Origin: Microbacterium oleivorans
GTDB taxonomy: Bacteria; Actinomycetota; Actinomycetes; Actinomycetales; Microbacteriaceae
NCBI RefSeq assembly: GCF_023715745.1
Contig: NZ_JAMBOV010000001.1
Coordinates: forward strand, 620,001 to 684,000
Direction: 5' to 3'
DNA: 64,000 nucleotides
Made by a program: the position numbers and the translations under genes. Positions 1 to 7,578 of the stretch are shown piece by piece; positions within the stretch are counted from its first letter, which is position 1; the number at the start of each line of letters is the position of its first letter. The notes beneath the pieces are model-generated. The model did not search any database, was not told the origin of the DNA, and was given only the letters and a program-made list of their open reading frames with translations.

Positions 1-1969
1 TCGCTGCGACCGCTCCGGTGTTGCGCACCGTCACGGTCGCCGTGACGCCGTCGCCGGTTCCGGCGTGCGAGGCGACGCGCAGGTCCTCGTACGCGAACGT
101 CGTGTAGGTCAGGCCGAAGCCGAACGGTCGCACCGGCGTCGGGTCCGCGCTGGTGATGTCGCTCGCCCCGCCGAGCCGCGGGTGCAGGTAGGTGAACGGC
201 TGCGCACCGGCCGAGCGGGGGAGCGAGACGGGCAGCCGGCCCGAGGGGGTGATGCGGCCCGAGACGATTCCCGCGAGCGCGTCCGCTCCCTCTTCGCCCG
301 GGAAGAAGGACTGCACGACGGATGCCGGGCGCCCGGCGCCGTCCAGCGCCCACCCGATCGCGTACGGACGCCCCGACAGGATGAGCACGACGACCGGCGT
401 GCCCGATTCCACGACCTCCTCCACGAGGCGGCGCTGCACGCCGGGCAGTTCCAGGTCGTCGACGTCGTTGCCCTCGCCCACGGTGCCGCGGCCGAACAGG
501 CCCGCGCGGTCGCCGACCACCACGATCGCGAGGTCGGCGCGGGATGCCGCGGCCACGGCCTCCGCGATGCCGGTCTCGTCGTCGCCCTCGACGTCGCAGC
601 CACGGACCGCCTCGATCTCGGCGGCCGGATACTCGGCGCGCAGGGCATCGAGAACGGTCGGGATCTCGATGCCCGCGGGCGTTCCCGGGTGGTGGGCGAG
701 GACGTGGTTGACGAACGAATAGCAGCCCATCAGCGCCTCGGACGAGTCGGCGTTCGGGCCGAGGACCGCGATCCGCGCGGGCGCCGTGGCCGGGAGGGTG
801 CCGTCGTTGGAGAGGAGGACCGCGGACTCGGCGGCGAGTCGCCGTGCGAGGTCGCGGTGCCGGAGGTCGTCGAGGTCGATGCTCGTGGGCGGCTGTGTGA
901 AGTCCTCGTCCAGCAGGCCGAGTCGTTCCTTCTGCGCGAGCACGCGAAGCACGGCGCGGTCCAGGATCCCCTCCGGGGCGACCCCCGAGCGGATCCGCTC
1001 GAGCAGCGGACCGGCGAAGGCGTCGAGGGTCGGCAGCTCGACGTCGATGCCCGCCCGCAGCGCGAGTTCGGCCGCCTCTCCGAGGTCGGCGGCGACGCCG
1101 TGCGTCGAGTGGAGGAAGGCGACCGAGAAGTAGTCCGCCACGACCGGCCCCTCGAAGCCCAGTCGGCCGCGCAGGACCTCGTCCAGGTAGTGCGGGTTCG
1201 CCCCCACCGGGACGCCGTCGATCTCGGCGTAGCTGTTCATCACCGACCGCGCGCCGCCGTCGCGCAGCGCCATCTCGAACGGCGGCAGGAAGACGTCCGC
1301 GATCTCACGGGGGCCCGCGTGGACCGGCGCGTGATTGCGGCCGGACTGCGAGCCCGAGTACCCGACGAAGTGCTTCAGCGTGGCATCCACCCCGGTCGAC
1401 TGCAGTCCGCGGACGTACGCCGTCCCGATCGAGCCCACGAGGTACGGATCCTCGCCGATGCACTCGTCGACACGTCCCCACCGGGGGTCGCGGATGACGT
1501 CGAGGACGGGGGCGAGGCCCTGGTGCACGCCGAGCTCCCGCATCGACTCGCCGATCGCGACGGCCATGTCGGCCACGAGATCGGGGTCGAACGAGGCTCC
1601 CCACGCCAGCGGGGTGGGGTAGGTCGCCGCCTGCCATGCCGCAAGGCCGGTCAGGCACTCCTCGTGGACGATCGCGGGGATGCCGAGACGTGTCTCGGTC
1701 TGCAGGCGCCGCTGCTCCCGCCACAGCCACGCGGCCCGCTCGACCGGATCGACGGGGCGCGTGCCGTAGACCCGGGTGAGGTGGCCGAGGCCGTGGGTCG
1801 TGGCATCCGCGTACCTGGTCGTCGTCACCATCTCGTCGGCCAACGGGGCGACGACCTCGCCGCCCTGGTCGACCCAGTAGCCGACGAGCTGCGCCGCCTT
1901 CTCCTCGAGGGTCATCTGCGCCAGCAGCTCGCGCACGCGCGCCGAAGCGCGCCCGGTCGTGTCCGTCAT
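1..1969 (-). CDS. GH3 family beta-glucosidase/beta-xylosidase, C-terminus cut by window edge
   Basis: Glycoside hydrolase family 3 enzyme that removes terminal beta-linked sugars from short oligosaccharides. The reading frame runs off the left edge, so only about 656 residues are present. The N-terminal barrel domain shows RVDECIGEDPYLVG, TLKHFVGYSGS and VMNSYAEIDGVP. The likely nucleophile is Asp279 in VVADYF. The C-terminal alpha/beta domain follows (LLSNDGTLP, VVGDRAGLFGRG), then the beginning of a fibronectin-like domain (FGFGLTYTTFAYEDL). There is no signal peptide, so it acts on imported sugar in the cytoplasm. Its ATG lies one base after the stop of the upstream permease gene, so it is the last gene of the sugar-uptake operon. 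The exact sugar (gluco- or xylo-configured) cannot be read from sequence. Confidence 0.93.
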   Translation of the reverse strand, partial: MTDTTGRASARVRELLAQMTLEEKAAQLVGYWVDQGGEVVAPLADEMVTTTRYADATTHGLGHLTRVYGTRPVDPVERAAWLWREQRRLQTETRLGIPAIVHEECLTGLAAWQAATYPTPLAWGASFDPDLVADMAVAIGESMRELGVHQGLAPVLDVIRDPRWGRVDECIGEDPYLVGSIGTAYVRGLQSTGVDATLKHFVGYSGSQSGRNHAPVHAGPREIADVFLPPFEMALRDGGARSVMNSYAEIDGVPVGANPHYLDEVLRGRLGFEGPVVADYFSVAFLHSTHGVAADLGEAAELALRAGIDVELPTLDAFAGPLLERIRSGVAPEGILDRAVLRVLAQKERLGLLDEDFTQPPTSIDLDDLRHRDLARRLAAESAVLLSNDGTLPATAPARIAVLGPNADSSEALMGCYSFVNHVLAHHPGTPAGIEIPTVLDALRAEYPAAEIEAVRGCDVEGDDETGIAEAVAAASRADLAIVVVGDRAGLFGRGTVGEGNDVDDLELPGVQRRLVEEVVESGTPVVVLILSGRPYAIGWALDGAGRPASVVQSFFPGEEGADALAGIVSGRITPSGRLPVSLPRSAGAQPFTYLHPRLGGASDITSADPTPVRPFGFGLTYTTFAYEDLRVASHAGTGDGVTATVTVRNTGAVAA

Positions 1970-1970
1970 G

Positions 1971-2858
1971 TCAGCCCTTCACGGCTCCGGTGAGGCCGCC
2001 GACGATGCGCCGCTCGAACAGGCTGAAGAACAGCAGTGCCGGGAGCATCGAGAGCGAGGTGAACGCCAGCACGCGCGCCGTGTCGACGGAGTACTGCGAC
2101 GAGAACGCCTGCACGCCCAGCGGGAGCGTGAACGAGGCCTCGTTGTTGAGGATGAACAGCGGCAGCAGATACGCGTTCCAGCTGCCGATGAAGGCGAGGA
2201 TGCCGACGGTGATCACGCCCGGGACGGCCAACGGCAGCACCATCCGCCAGAAGAACCCGAGTCGGCTGCATCCGTCGATCGACGCCGCCTCCTGGATCTC
2301 GTCGGGGATCGCACGCAGGAACGGCACCAGGATGATGATCGTCGTCGGGAGCGCGAACGCGATCTGCGGGAGGATGATCCCCGGCAACGAGTTCATGAGC
2401 CCGAGCGATCGGATCACGATGTACAGCGGGGTGATCGCGACCGTGATGGGGAACATGAGCCCCGAGGCGAACAGCGCGTAGAGCGCGCCGCGGCCGCGGA
2501 AGCTGTAGCGCGCGATGACGTAGCTCGCGGCGAGCCCGAGCGCGACCGCGCCGATCGTCGTGGCCAGGGCGACCGTGGTCGAGTTGCCGACCTGGCCCCA
2601 GAACTGACCGCTCGTGATCACGCCGACGTAGTTCTCGACGTTCCACGGGTCGGGGAAGCCCGCCGGGTCGACCGTGATCGCGGAGTTCGATCGGAAGCCG
2701 CCCAGGATGATGTAGATCACCGGCCCGAGCATGAGGGCGATGACGACGAGGGCGACGAAGTAGACGACGGGGGAGCCCCACGGCAGTGCCTTCTTCGGCG
2801 CGCGCCGCGGGCGGGTGTCGACGGGCGGTGCCGTGACGAGGGTCATGGTGGCGCTCAC
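1971..2858 (-). CDS. sugar ABC transporter permease, MalG type
   Basis: Inner-membrane permease subunit (295 aa) of a CUT1-type carbohydrate importer. Six membrane segments are visible from VVYFVALVVIALMLGPVIY to VLAFTSLSMLPALLFF. The EAA loop that docks the ATPase reads EIQEAASIDGCSRLGFFWRMVLP. The chosen start is the GTG overlapping the upstream permease stop as GTGA; an ATG 12 bases further in is the alternative. It pairs with the MalF-type permease and the lipoprotein encoded upstream. No ATPase gene is present here; CUT1 systems often share a common MsiK/MsmK-type ATPase encoded elsewhere (family knowledge). Confidence 0.93.
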   Translation of the reverse strand: MSATMTLVTAPPVDTRPRRAPKKALPWGSPVVYFVALVVIALMLGPVIYIILGGFRSNSAITVDPAGFPDPWNVENYVGVITSGQFWGQVGNSTTVALATTIGAVALGLAASYVIARYSFRGRGALYALFASGLMFPITVAITPLYIVIRSLGLMNSLPGIILPQIAFALPTTIIILVPFLRAIPDEIQEAASIDGCSRLGFFWRMVLPLAVPGVITVGILAFIGSWNAYLLPLFILNNEASFTLPLGVQAFSSQYSVDTARVLAFTSLSMLPALLFFSLFERRIVGGLTGAVKG

Positions 2859-3868
2859 TGCACACCCCTCTCTGTGATCGCCCCTGCCGTGTCGCGGCGG
2901 AGCACGAAGCGCTGATAGAAGAGCGCGACGATGAGCGAGATGACGAAGATCACGACGGCGACCGCGTTGCCGTAGCCGAAGTTCCCGGCGTTGCGGCCGG
3001 TGACGACCATGTAGATCGCCATCGTGTTGGTGCCGGCGACGGACGAGACGTACTGCCCCCAGATGATGTACACGAGGTCGAACAGCTGCAGGGCACCGAT
3101 GACCGACAGGAACGCCCAGATGCGTAGCGTCGGCGCCAGCAGCGGCAGCGCGATGCGGCGCTGGATCTGCCAGTACGACGCGCCGTCGATCGCGGCCGCC
3201 TCGTAGAGCTCCTCGGGGATGCCCTGGAGCCCGGCGAGGAAGAGGATGACGGCGAAGCCGACGTACTTCCACGTGAGGATCGCCATGAGGGTCCAGATGG
3301 CGATCGCCGGGTCGGCGAGCCAGTCCTGCGCGAGCCCGCCGAGCCCGAGCTTCTCGAGCATCCCGTTGGCGGCGCCGTTGGTCGACAGCAGCAGGCTGAA
3401 CCCGGCGCCGACGACGACCTCGGCGATGACGTACGGCACGAAGATGAGGACCCGGATGACGGACTGTCCCCGCATCTTGCGGTTGAGGAGCAGCGCCAGC
3501 AGGATCGCGATCGGGCCCTGCAGGACGATCGACATGACGACGATGAAGGCGTTGTGCAGCAGCGCGCTCTGGAAGTTCGGGTCGCTGAAGATCGTGATGT
3601 AGTTCTCCAGCCCGACGAACTCGGTGGCGGGCCCGAACCCGGACCAGCGGAAGAAGCCGTAGTACGCGGCCATCAGCACCGGCAGGATCACGAACCCGAC
3701 GAAGAAGACGACGGCGGGCCCGGCGAGCAGGAGCACCTCGAGGCGCCCCGACCAGCCGAGGCCCCGCCGGCGGCGGGACCGCGGCCGTGCCGGGGGCGAC
3801 GAGTCGCCGCCCCCGGCGTGCGCCGCGAGAGCAGGGGTGTCCGAGACGGACATCTCGCGAACGGTCAT
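2855..3868 (-). CDS. sugar ABC transporter permease, MalF type
   Basis: First permease subunit (337 aa) of the CUT1-type importer. After a charged N-terminus with an arginine cluster (PRSRRRRGLGWSGR) come six membrane helices starting at LLLAGPAVVFFVGFVILPVL. The EAA loop is EELYEAAAIDGASYWQIQRR. The start ATG lies two bases after the stop of the binding-protein gene, and its stop overlaps the next permease start as GTGA, so the three are one transcription unit. Confidence 0.93.
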   Translation of the reverse strand: MTVREMSVSDTPALAAHAGGGDSSPPARPRSRRRRGLGWSGRLEVLLLAGPAVVFFVGFVILPVLMAAYYGFFRWSGFGPATEFVGLENYITIFSDPNFQSALLHNAFIVVMSIVLQGPIAILLALLLNRKMRGQSVIRVLIFVPYVIAEVVVGAGFSLLLSTNGAANGMLEKLGLGGLAQDWLADPAIAIWTLMAILTWKYVGFAVILFLAGLQGIPEELYEAAAIDGASYWQIQRRIALPLLAPTLRIWAFLSVIGALQLFDLVYIIWGQYVSSVAGTNTMAIYMVVTGRNAGNFGYGNAVAVVIFVISLIVALFYQRFVLRRDTAGAITERGVQ

Positions 3869-3870
3869 GC

Positions 3871-5160
3871 TCAGCCCTGGGCGCCTGCGGCGTTGACGGC
3901 GGCGATGAACTTCTCGGGGTCGCTGTTGCCCGCGAGCATGTCGACGACCGCGACGTTCAGCGCGTTGCCCACGTTCTGGCCGAGCACCGTGTCGAGCCAC
4001 TGCGAGACGAACGGGGCGCTGTTGTACGCCTCGAGGATCTGCTGCAGGTACGGCTCCTCGACCGCCTCCTGCGCGACCGAGTTGACCGGCGGCGACTGGA
4101 AGGCCTCGTAGTACTTCGTCTGCTGCTCGGAGCCGGCGATGAAGTTGAGGAAGTCGGCGCACTCCTTCGGCGCCTGCGCGGCGCACGAGTAGCCGTCGAC
4201 GCCGCCCATCATCGAGCCGGGCTCGCCGTCACCGCCCGAGATCTCGGGGAAGGGGAACCAGGCGAGGTCGGGGAGGGGCTTCTCGTCCGGGGTGAGCGAT
4301 GCGATCACGCCCGGGTCCCACGCGCCCATGAGCTCCATCGCGGCCTTGCGGTTGGCGATGAGGCCCGCCGAGCTGCCGGCGCCCTGCTGGGCGGGGGTGG
4401 TGAGGAAGCCCTCGTTGAACGGCTGGATGGCGGCGAAGTCCGTGAGGTCCTGGGCGGCGCGCGTCCAGCACTCGTCGCTGAAGTCTTTCGAGTCGCCGGT
4501 CTCCTCGATCACCTGCGGGCTGCACTCGCGCAGGGCGAAGAAGTAGTACCAGTGGGCGGCGGGCCAGGCATCCTTGGCGCCGAGGGCGATCGGGGCGATC
4601 CCGGTGCCCTTCAGGTCCTCCACTGCGGTCTTGAGGTCGTCGATGGTGCTGGGGTTCTCGGCGATGCCGGCCGCGTCGAAGGCGTCCTGGCTGTAGAAGA
4701 AGCCGCCCGGCAGGACCGAGAGGGGCATCGCCCACACCTTGTCCTGATAGGTCTCCGCGGCGAAGGAGCCCTCCGACACCTCGCTGCGGACGTCGTCCGA
4801 GATGAGGTCGGTGAGGTCCATCAGCTGGCCGGCGTTCACCATCGCGGTCATCTTGCCGCCGCCGCGCTGCAGGAAGATGTCGGGCGGGTCGCCCGCGTTC
4901 AGCGCGGTCTGGAGCTTGCCGTCCATGTCCTCGTTCTGGACGGACTGCATCGTGATCGTGACGCCCTCGTTCTCGGCCTCGAAGGCGGCGATCGCGTCCT
5001 TCCAGAACTGCTGCCCCGGGCCGGTGGTCGAGTTCTGCCACAGCGTCATCTCGACGTCGCCGCCCCCGCCGGCGCCGCCGCCTCCTGCCGAACACGCGCT
5101 GAGCGCGAGGGTCGCCGCCGCGAAGGCCGCGAGTCCCACTGCGAACCGTCTGGTCCTCAT
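3871..5160 (-). CDS. extracellular sugar-binding lipoprotein of ABC importer
   Basis: Family 1 extracellular solute-binding protein (429 aa) that captures sugar outside the cell and delivers it to the two permeases. It has a lipoprotein signal: MRTRR, a hydrophobic stretch, then the lipobox LSAC with the acylated Cys near residue 23, followed by a Gly-rich linker. The mature part contains TLWQNSTTGPGQQFWKDAI and FEAENEGVTITMQS, typical of CUT1 binding proteins. It is the first gene of the operon. It is preceded by a GAGGAG ribosome site, rather distant (about 12 bases), and by the shared intergenic region with the LacI gene. The ligand is probably a beta-glucoside or xylo-oligosaccharide, inferred from the GH3 enzyme at the operon end. 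Confidence 0.92.
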   Translation of the reverse strand: MRTRRFAVGLAAFAAATLALSACSAGGGGAGGGGDVEMTLWQNSTTGPGQQFWKDAIAAFEAENEGVTITMQSVQNEDMDGKLQTALNAGDPPDIFLQRGGGKMTAMVNAGQLMDLTDLISDDVRSEVSEGSFAAETYQDKVWAMPLSVLPGGFFYSQDAFDAAGIAENPSTIDDLKTAVEDLKGTGIAPIALGAKDAWPAAHWYYFFALRECSPQVIEETGDSKDFSDECWTRAAQDLTDFAAIQPFNEGFLTTPAQQGAGSSAGLIANRKAAMELMGAWDPGVIASLTPDEKPLPDLAWFPFPEISGGDGEPGSMMGGVDGYSCAAQAPKECADFLNFIAGSEQQTKYYEAFQSPPVNSVAQEAVEEPYLQQILEAYNSAPFVSQWLDTVLGQNVGNALNVAVVDMLAGNSDPEKFIAAVNAAGAQG

Positions 5161-5270
5161 GTGATCACCAATCTCCTCATTGAGTGCACGCTCGGTCGTC
5201 GAGGTGCGGGTGGTCCCGGCGGTGCGTGCCGGGCTTGCTCCAGTGTCGGAATTGTTGTGGTCGGCGTCAA

Positions 5271-5286
5271 ACGTTTTCGAAAATGT
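5271..5286. promoter_or_regulatory. probable LacI-type operator
   Basis: A near-perfect 16-bp palindrome, ACGTTTTCGAAAATGT, with one mismatched pair. It is AT-rich against a 70% GC background and lies between the divergent binding-protein and LacI genes. It is 12 bases upstream of the lacI -10 box at 5299. Reading the minus strand, TTTGAC (5266-5271) could be a -35 box for the transporter operon, which would put the palindrome over that promoter too. It is the natural target of the adjacent regulator. Confidence 0.6.
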
Positions 5287-5311
5287 TTTCCATGGGGCTA
5301 CGCTTCGAGGC

Positions 5312-6334
5312 ATGCGCAGGCGCACCACCATCCACGATGTCGCCGCGGCGGCCGGTGTGTCGGTCGCCACGGTCTCGAAAGCCGTCAACGGTCGCTACGG
5401 TGTCGCGCCGGCGACGGTGCAGCGCGTGCTGGGTGCCGTCGAGGAGCTCGGCTATGAGTCGAGCCTCGTGGCGAGCAGCATGCGCGCACGTCGGACGGGG
5501 GTCGTCGGCGTGCTCGTCGCGGACTTCGAGCCCTTCTCGGCGGAGGTTCTGAAGGGCGTCGGGGCGGCGCTGCGCGATTCGCGTCTCGACCTGCTCGCGT
5601 ACAGCGGGTCGCGGCAGGTGTCGAGCCAGGGGTGGGAACGGCGATCGCTCAGCCGGCTGAGCGGGACGCTCGTCGACGGCGTGATCATGGTGACGCCGAC
5701 CGTCGTCAACGTGAGCGCGGAGGTGCCGGTGGTGGCGATCGACCCCCACACCGGACCTGCCGACCTCCCCACCGTCGAATCCGACAGCTTCGCGGGCGCC
5801 CGTCACGCGGTCGCCTACCTCCTCTCTCTCGGCCATCGGCGCATCGGGTTCGTCGCGGGCCGCCCGGACCTGCGGTCGTCGATGCTGCGCGAGGGCGGGT
5901 ACCGCCGCGCGCTCGAGGACGCCCGCATCCCCTTCGATCCGACCCTGGTGGGGGTCGGGGAGTACGTGGAGGACATCTCGCGCGAAGCCGCGACACGCCT
6001 CCTGCGTCGCGCCGACCGGCCGACCGCGGTGTTTGCCGCCAACGACGTGTCGGCGCTGACCGTCATCCGCGTCGCGCACGAACACGGCCTGTCGGTGCCG
6101 GACGACCTCTCGGTCATCGGCTTCGACGACGTCCCCGACGCGTCGCAGTCGGAGCCGGCGCTCACCACGGTGCGCCAGCCCATGCAGCGCCTCGGTGCGG
6201 AAGCGGTCACGATGCTGCTCGAGCTCATGGGCGGGGCCACCCCGGCGGCGACGCACCTGCGGCTGCCGACGGCGCTCGTGCCGCGCGCGACGACGGCGCC
6301 GCCCTCACAGCACGCTCAGAGTGGTTCCCGATAG
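5312..6334 (+). CDS. LacI family regulator of the sugar-uptake operon
   Basis: Repressor of 340 aa. The N-terminal helix-turn-helix reads TIHDVAAAAGVSVATVSKAV, followed by the hinge region and a periplasmic-binding-protein-like sensor domain (VIMVTPTVV, GHRRIGFVAGRP, VFAANDVSALTVIR, VIGFDDVPDAS). It is divergent from the binding-protein gene and separated by 151 bases that contain an AT-rich palindrome. The ATG at 5312 was chosen because TACGCT (5299-5304) sits 7 bases before it, implying a leaderless mRNA. It probably represses the importer and itself until the imported sugar binds. The effector is unknown. Confidence 0.92.
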   Translation: MRRRTTIHDVAAAAGVSVATVSKAVNGRYGVAPATVQRVLGAVEELGYESSLVASSMRARRTGVVGVLVADFEPFSAEVLKGVGAALRDSRLDLLAYSGSRQVSSQGWERRSLSRLSGTLVDGVIMVTPTVVNVSAEVPVVAIDPHTGPADLPTVESDSFAGARHAVAYLLSLGHRRIGFVAGRPDLRSSMLREGGYRRALEDARIPFDPTLVGVGEYVEDISREAATRLLRRADRPTAVFAANDVSALTVIRVAHEHGLSVPDDLSVIGFDDVPDASQSEPALTTVRQPMQRLGAEAVTMLLELMGGATPAATHLRLPTALVPRATTAPPSQHAQSGSR

Positions 6335-6343
6335 CGTCGCAGC

Positions 6344-7027
6344 ATGTCCACTCCGCTCGACGAGCAGCAGATCACGGTGTCGGCGTCCTCCCTCCGAGCG
6401 ATGCGCGACGAGTTCCAGCGGTTCCTCATGGAGTACCGGTTCGGGCTGCAGGAGATCGAGACGAAGATCTCGATCCTCCGCGAGGAGTTCCATGAGATGC
6501 ACGACTACAACCCGATCGAGCACGTCTCGAGTCGGGTGAAGTCGCCCGACAGCATCGTCGAGAAGATCCAGCGTCGGGGCATCGAGCCCGATTTCGACTC
6601 CGTGCGCGCGCACATCACCGACATCGCCGGCATCCGCATCACCTGCAGCTTCGTCAGCGACGTCTATCGGCTGTTCGACCTGCTCACGGCTCAGGACGAC
6701 ATCACGGTGCGCGAGGTCGAGGACTACATCGCGACCCCCAAGGGCAACGGCTACAAGAGCCTGCACACGATCCTCGAGGTGCCCGTGTACCTGTCGACCG
6801 GGCGCGTGGACGTGCCGGTCGAAGTGCAGTTCCGCACCATCGCGATGGACTTCTGGGCGAGCCTCGAGCACAAGATCTACTACAAGTACGAGCGACAGGT
6901 GCCGGAGCACCTCCTGGGTCAGCTGAAGGACGCCGCCGACGCGGCCGCCGAGCTCGACGCGCGCATGGCGCGGCTGCACCAGCAGATCCGCGGCGGCGCC
7001 GCGTCGACGGCGACCCGCCTCGTCTGA
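6344..7027 (+). CDS. small alarmone synthetase, RelQ type (GTP pyrophosphokinase)
   Basis: Transfers pyrophosphate from ATP to GDP or GTP, making (p)ppGpp. The 227-aa length fits a single-domain synthetase with no hydrolase, TGS or ACT domain. Visible motifs are SSRVKSPDSIVEKIQRR (residues 62-78), DIAGIRI (93-99), the substrate-binding GNGYKSLH (134-141) and EVQFRTIAMDFWASLEHK (160-177). The C-terminal helix (QLKDAADAAAELDARMARL) resembles the tetramerising tail of RelQ proteins. The -10 box TAGCGT (6332-6337) is 6 bases before the ATG. The next gene follows after 5 bases and is probably co-transcribed. Confidence 0.92.
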   Translation: MSTPLDEQQITVSASSLRAMRDEFQRFLMEYRFGLQEIETKISILREEFHEMHDYNPIEHVSSRVKSPDSIVEKIQRRGIEPDFDSVRAHITDIAGIRITCSFVSDVYRLFDLLTAQDDITVREVEDYIATPKGNGYKSLHTILEVPVYLSTGRVDVPVEVQFRTIAMDFWASLEHKIYYKYERQVPEHLLGQLKDAADAAAELDARMARLHQQIRGGAASTATRLV

Positions 7028-7032
7028 CGACG

Positions 7033-7509
7033 GTGACGGATGCCGTGACCACGGTCGGCCTGCTCGATGCGGCGCGCGCGCGGCTCGCCGGCTCGCCGCG
7101 GGAGCGACTCGGCGACTGGGCGGCGAACCGCCGCATCCTCGGACTCGGTCGTGCCCCGCGCATCCTCCCGGTGACCGAGGCGTGGCACGTCGGCGTCCTG
7201 CTGATCGGAGACGACCGCGTGTTCGCGACCGGCGAGGTGCTGCGGGCCCGGCACGACGCGGTCCGCGGGTACACCGCCGAGGCGCAGCGAGCGCGGTCGG
7301 AGCGGGCGGCGGCGGCCTTCCGCGGCGGTTTCGCCGAGGGCGAGGTGCTGCACCTGGGGTGGACGGAGATGGATGCCGCAGCCGTCGACCGCGGGGAGAG
7401 CTCCGGCATCCTGTCGCGCGTGGACGGCGTGCCCCACGTCGCGTGGAGCACGACGGGGCCGCCGCGGCCGCTCGCGGACTATCTCGACGACATGCTGTCG
7501 CTGCGCTGA
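7033..7509 (+). CDS. conserved protein of unknown function
   Basis: A 158-aa soluble protein that I do not recognise. The GTG start lies 5 bases after the alarmone synthetase stop, so the two are probably translated from one mRNA. It shows no signal peptide, membrane helix or catalytic motif. The most distinctive stretches are RILGLGRAPRILPVTEAWH, VGVLLIGDDRVFATGEVLRA and an Arg/Ala-rich helix QRARSERAAAAFRGGFAEGE. Composition and third-position GC match the neighbours. A role linked to (p)ppGpp is only a guess from position. Confidence 0.75.
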   Translation: MTDAVTTVGLLDAARARLAGSPRERLGDWAANRRILGLGRAPRILPVTEAWHVGVLLIGDDRVFATGEVLRARHDAVRGYTAEAQRARSERAAAAFRGGFAEGEVLHLGWTEMDAAAVDRGESSGILSRVDGVPHVAWSTTGPPRPLADYLDDMLSLR

Positions 7510-7511
7510 CC

Positions 7512-7551
7512 TGTCAAGGGCCCCGAGCCGAAAACCTCGCCTGGGTACTGT
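7512..7551 (+). promoter_or_regulatory. promoter of glgX operon: TGTCAAG, 27-base spacer, TACTGT
   Basis: TGTCAAG occupies 7512-7518 and TACTGT occupies 7546-7551, exactly 27 bases apart. The same arrangement recurs at 13883-13922 and 36718-36757. Here transcription would begin near 7558, leaving a short leader with a ribosome site (CGGGAG) before the glgX ATG, unlike the leaderless cases. Confidence 0.6.
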
Positions 7552-7578
7552 GGCCTTCCACCTAACACGGGAGTACGC

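Noticed and set aside
65-1993. Very long open frame on the plus strand opposite the GH3 gene, and similar long frames opposite most genes
   Set aside because: Arg/Gly/Asp-rich low-information translations produced by high GC at the third codon position of the real opposite-strand gene; no family motifs.
5265-5271. CGTCAAA before the first lacI as a full member of the TGTCAAG promoter class
   Set aside because: Only 5 of 7 bases match, and the same bases read TTTGAC on the other strand, a likely -35 of the transporter operon; kept only as supporting evidence.
7512-7518. TGTCAAG read as an inverted TTGACA -35 of divergent promoters
   Set aside because: No -10 box lies 16-18 bases away on the minus strand at any of the three sites, and the upstream neighbours are plus-strand genes.
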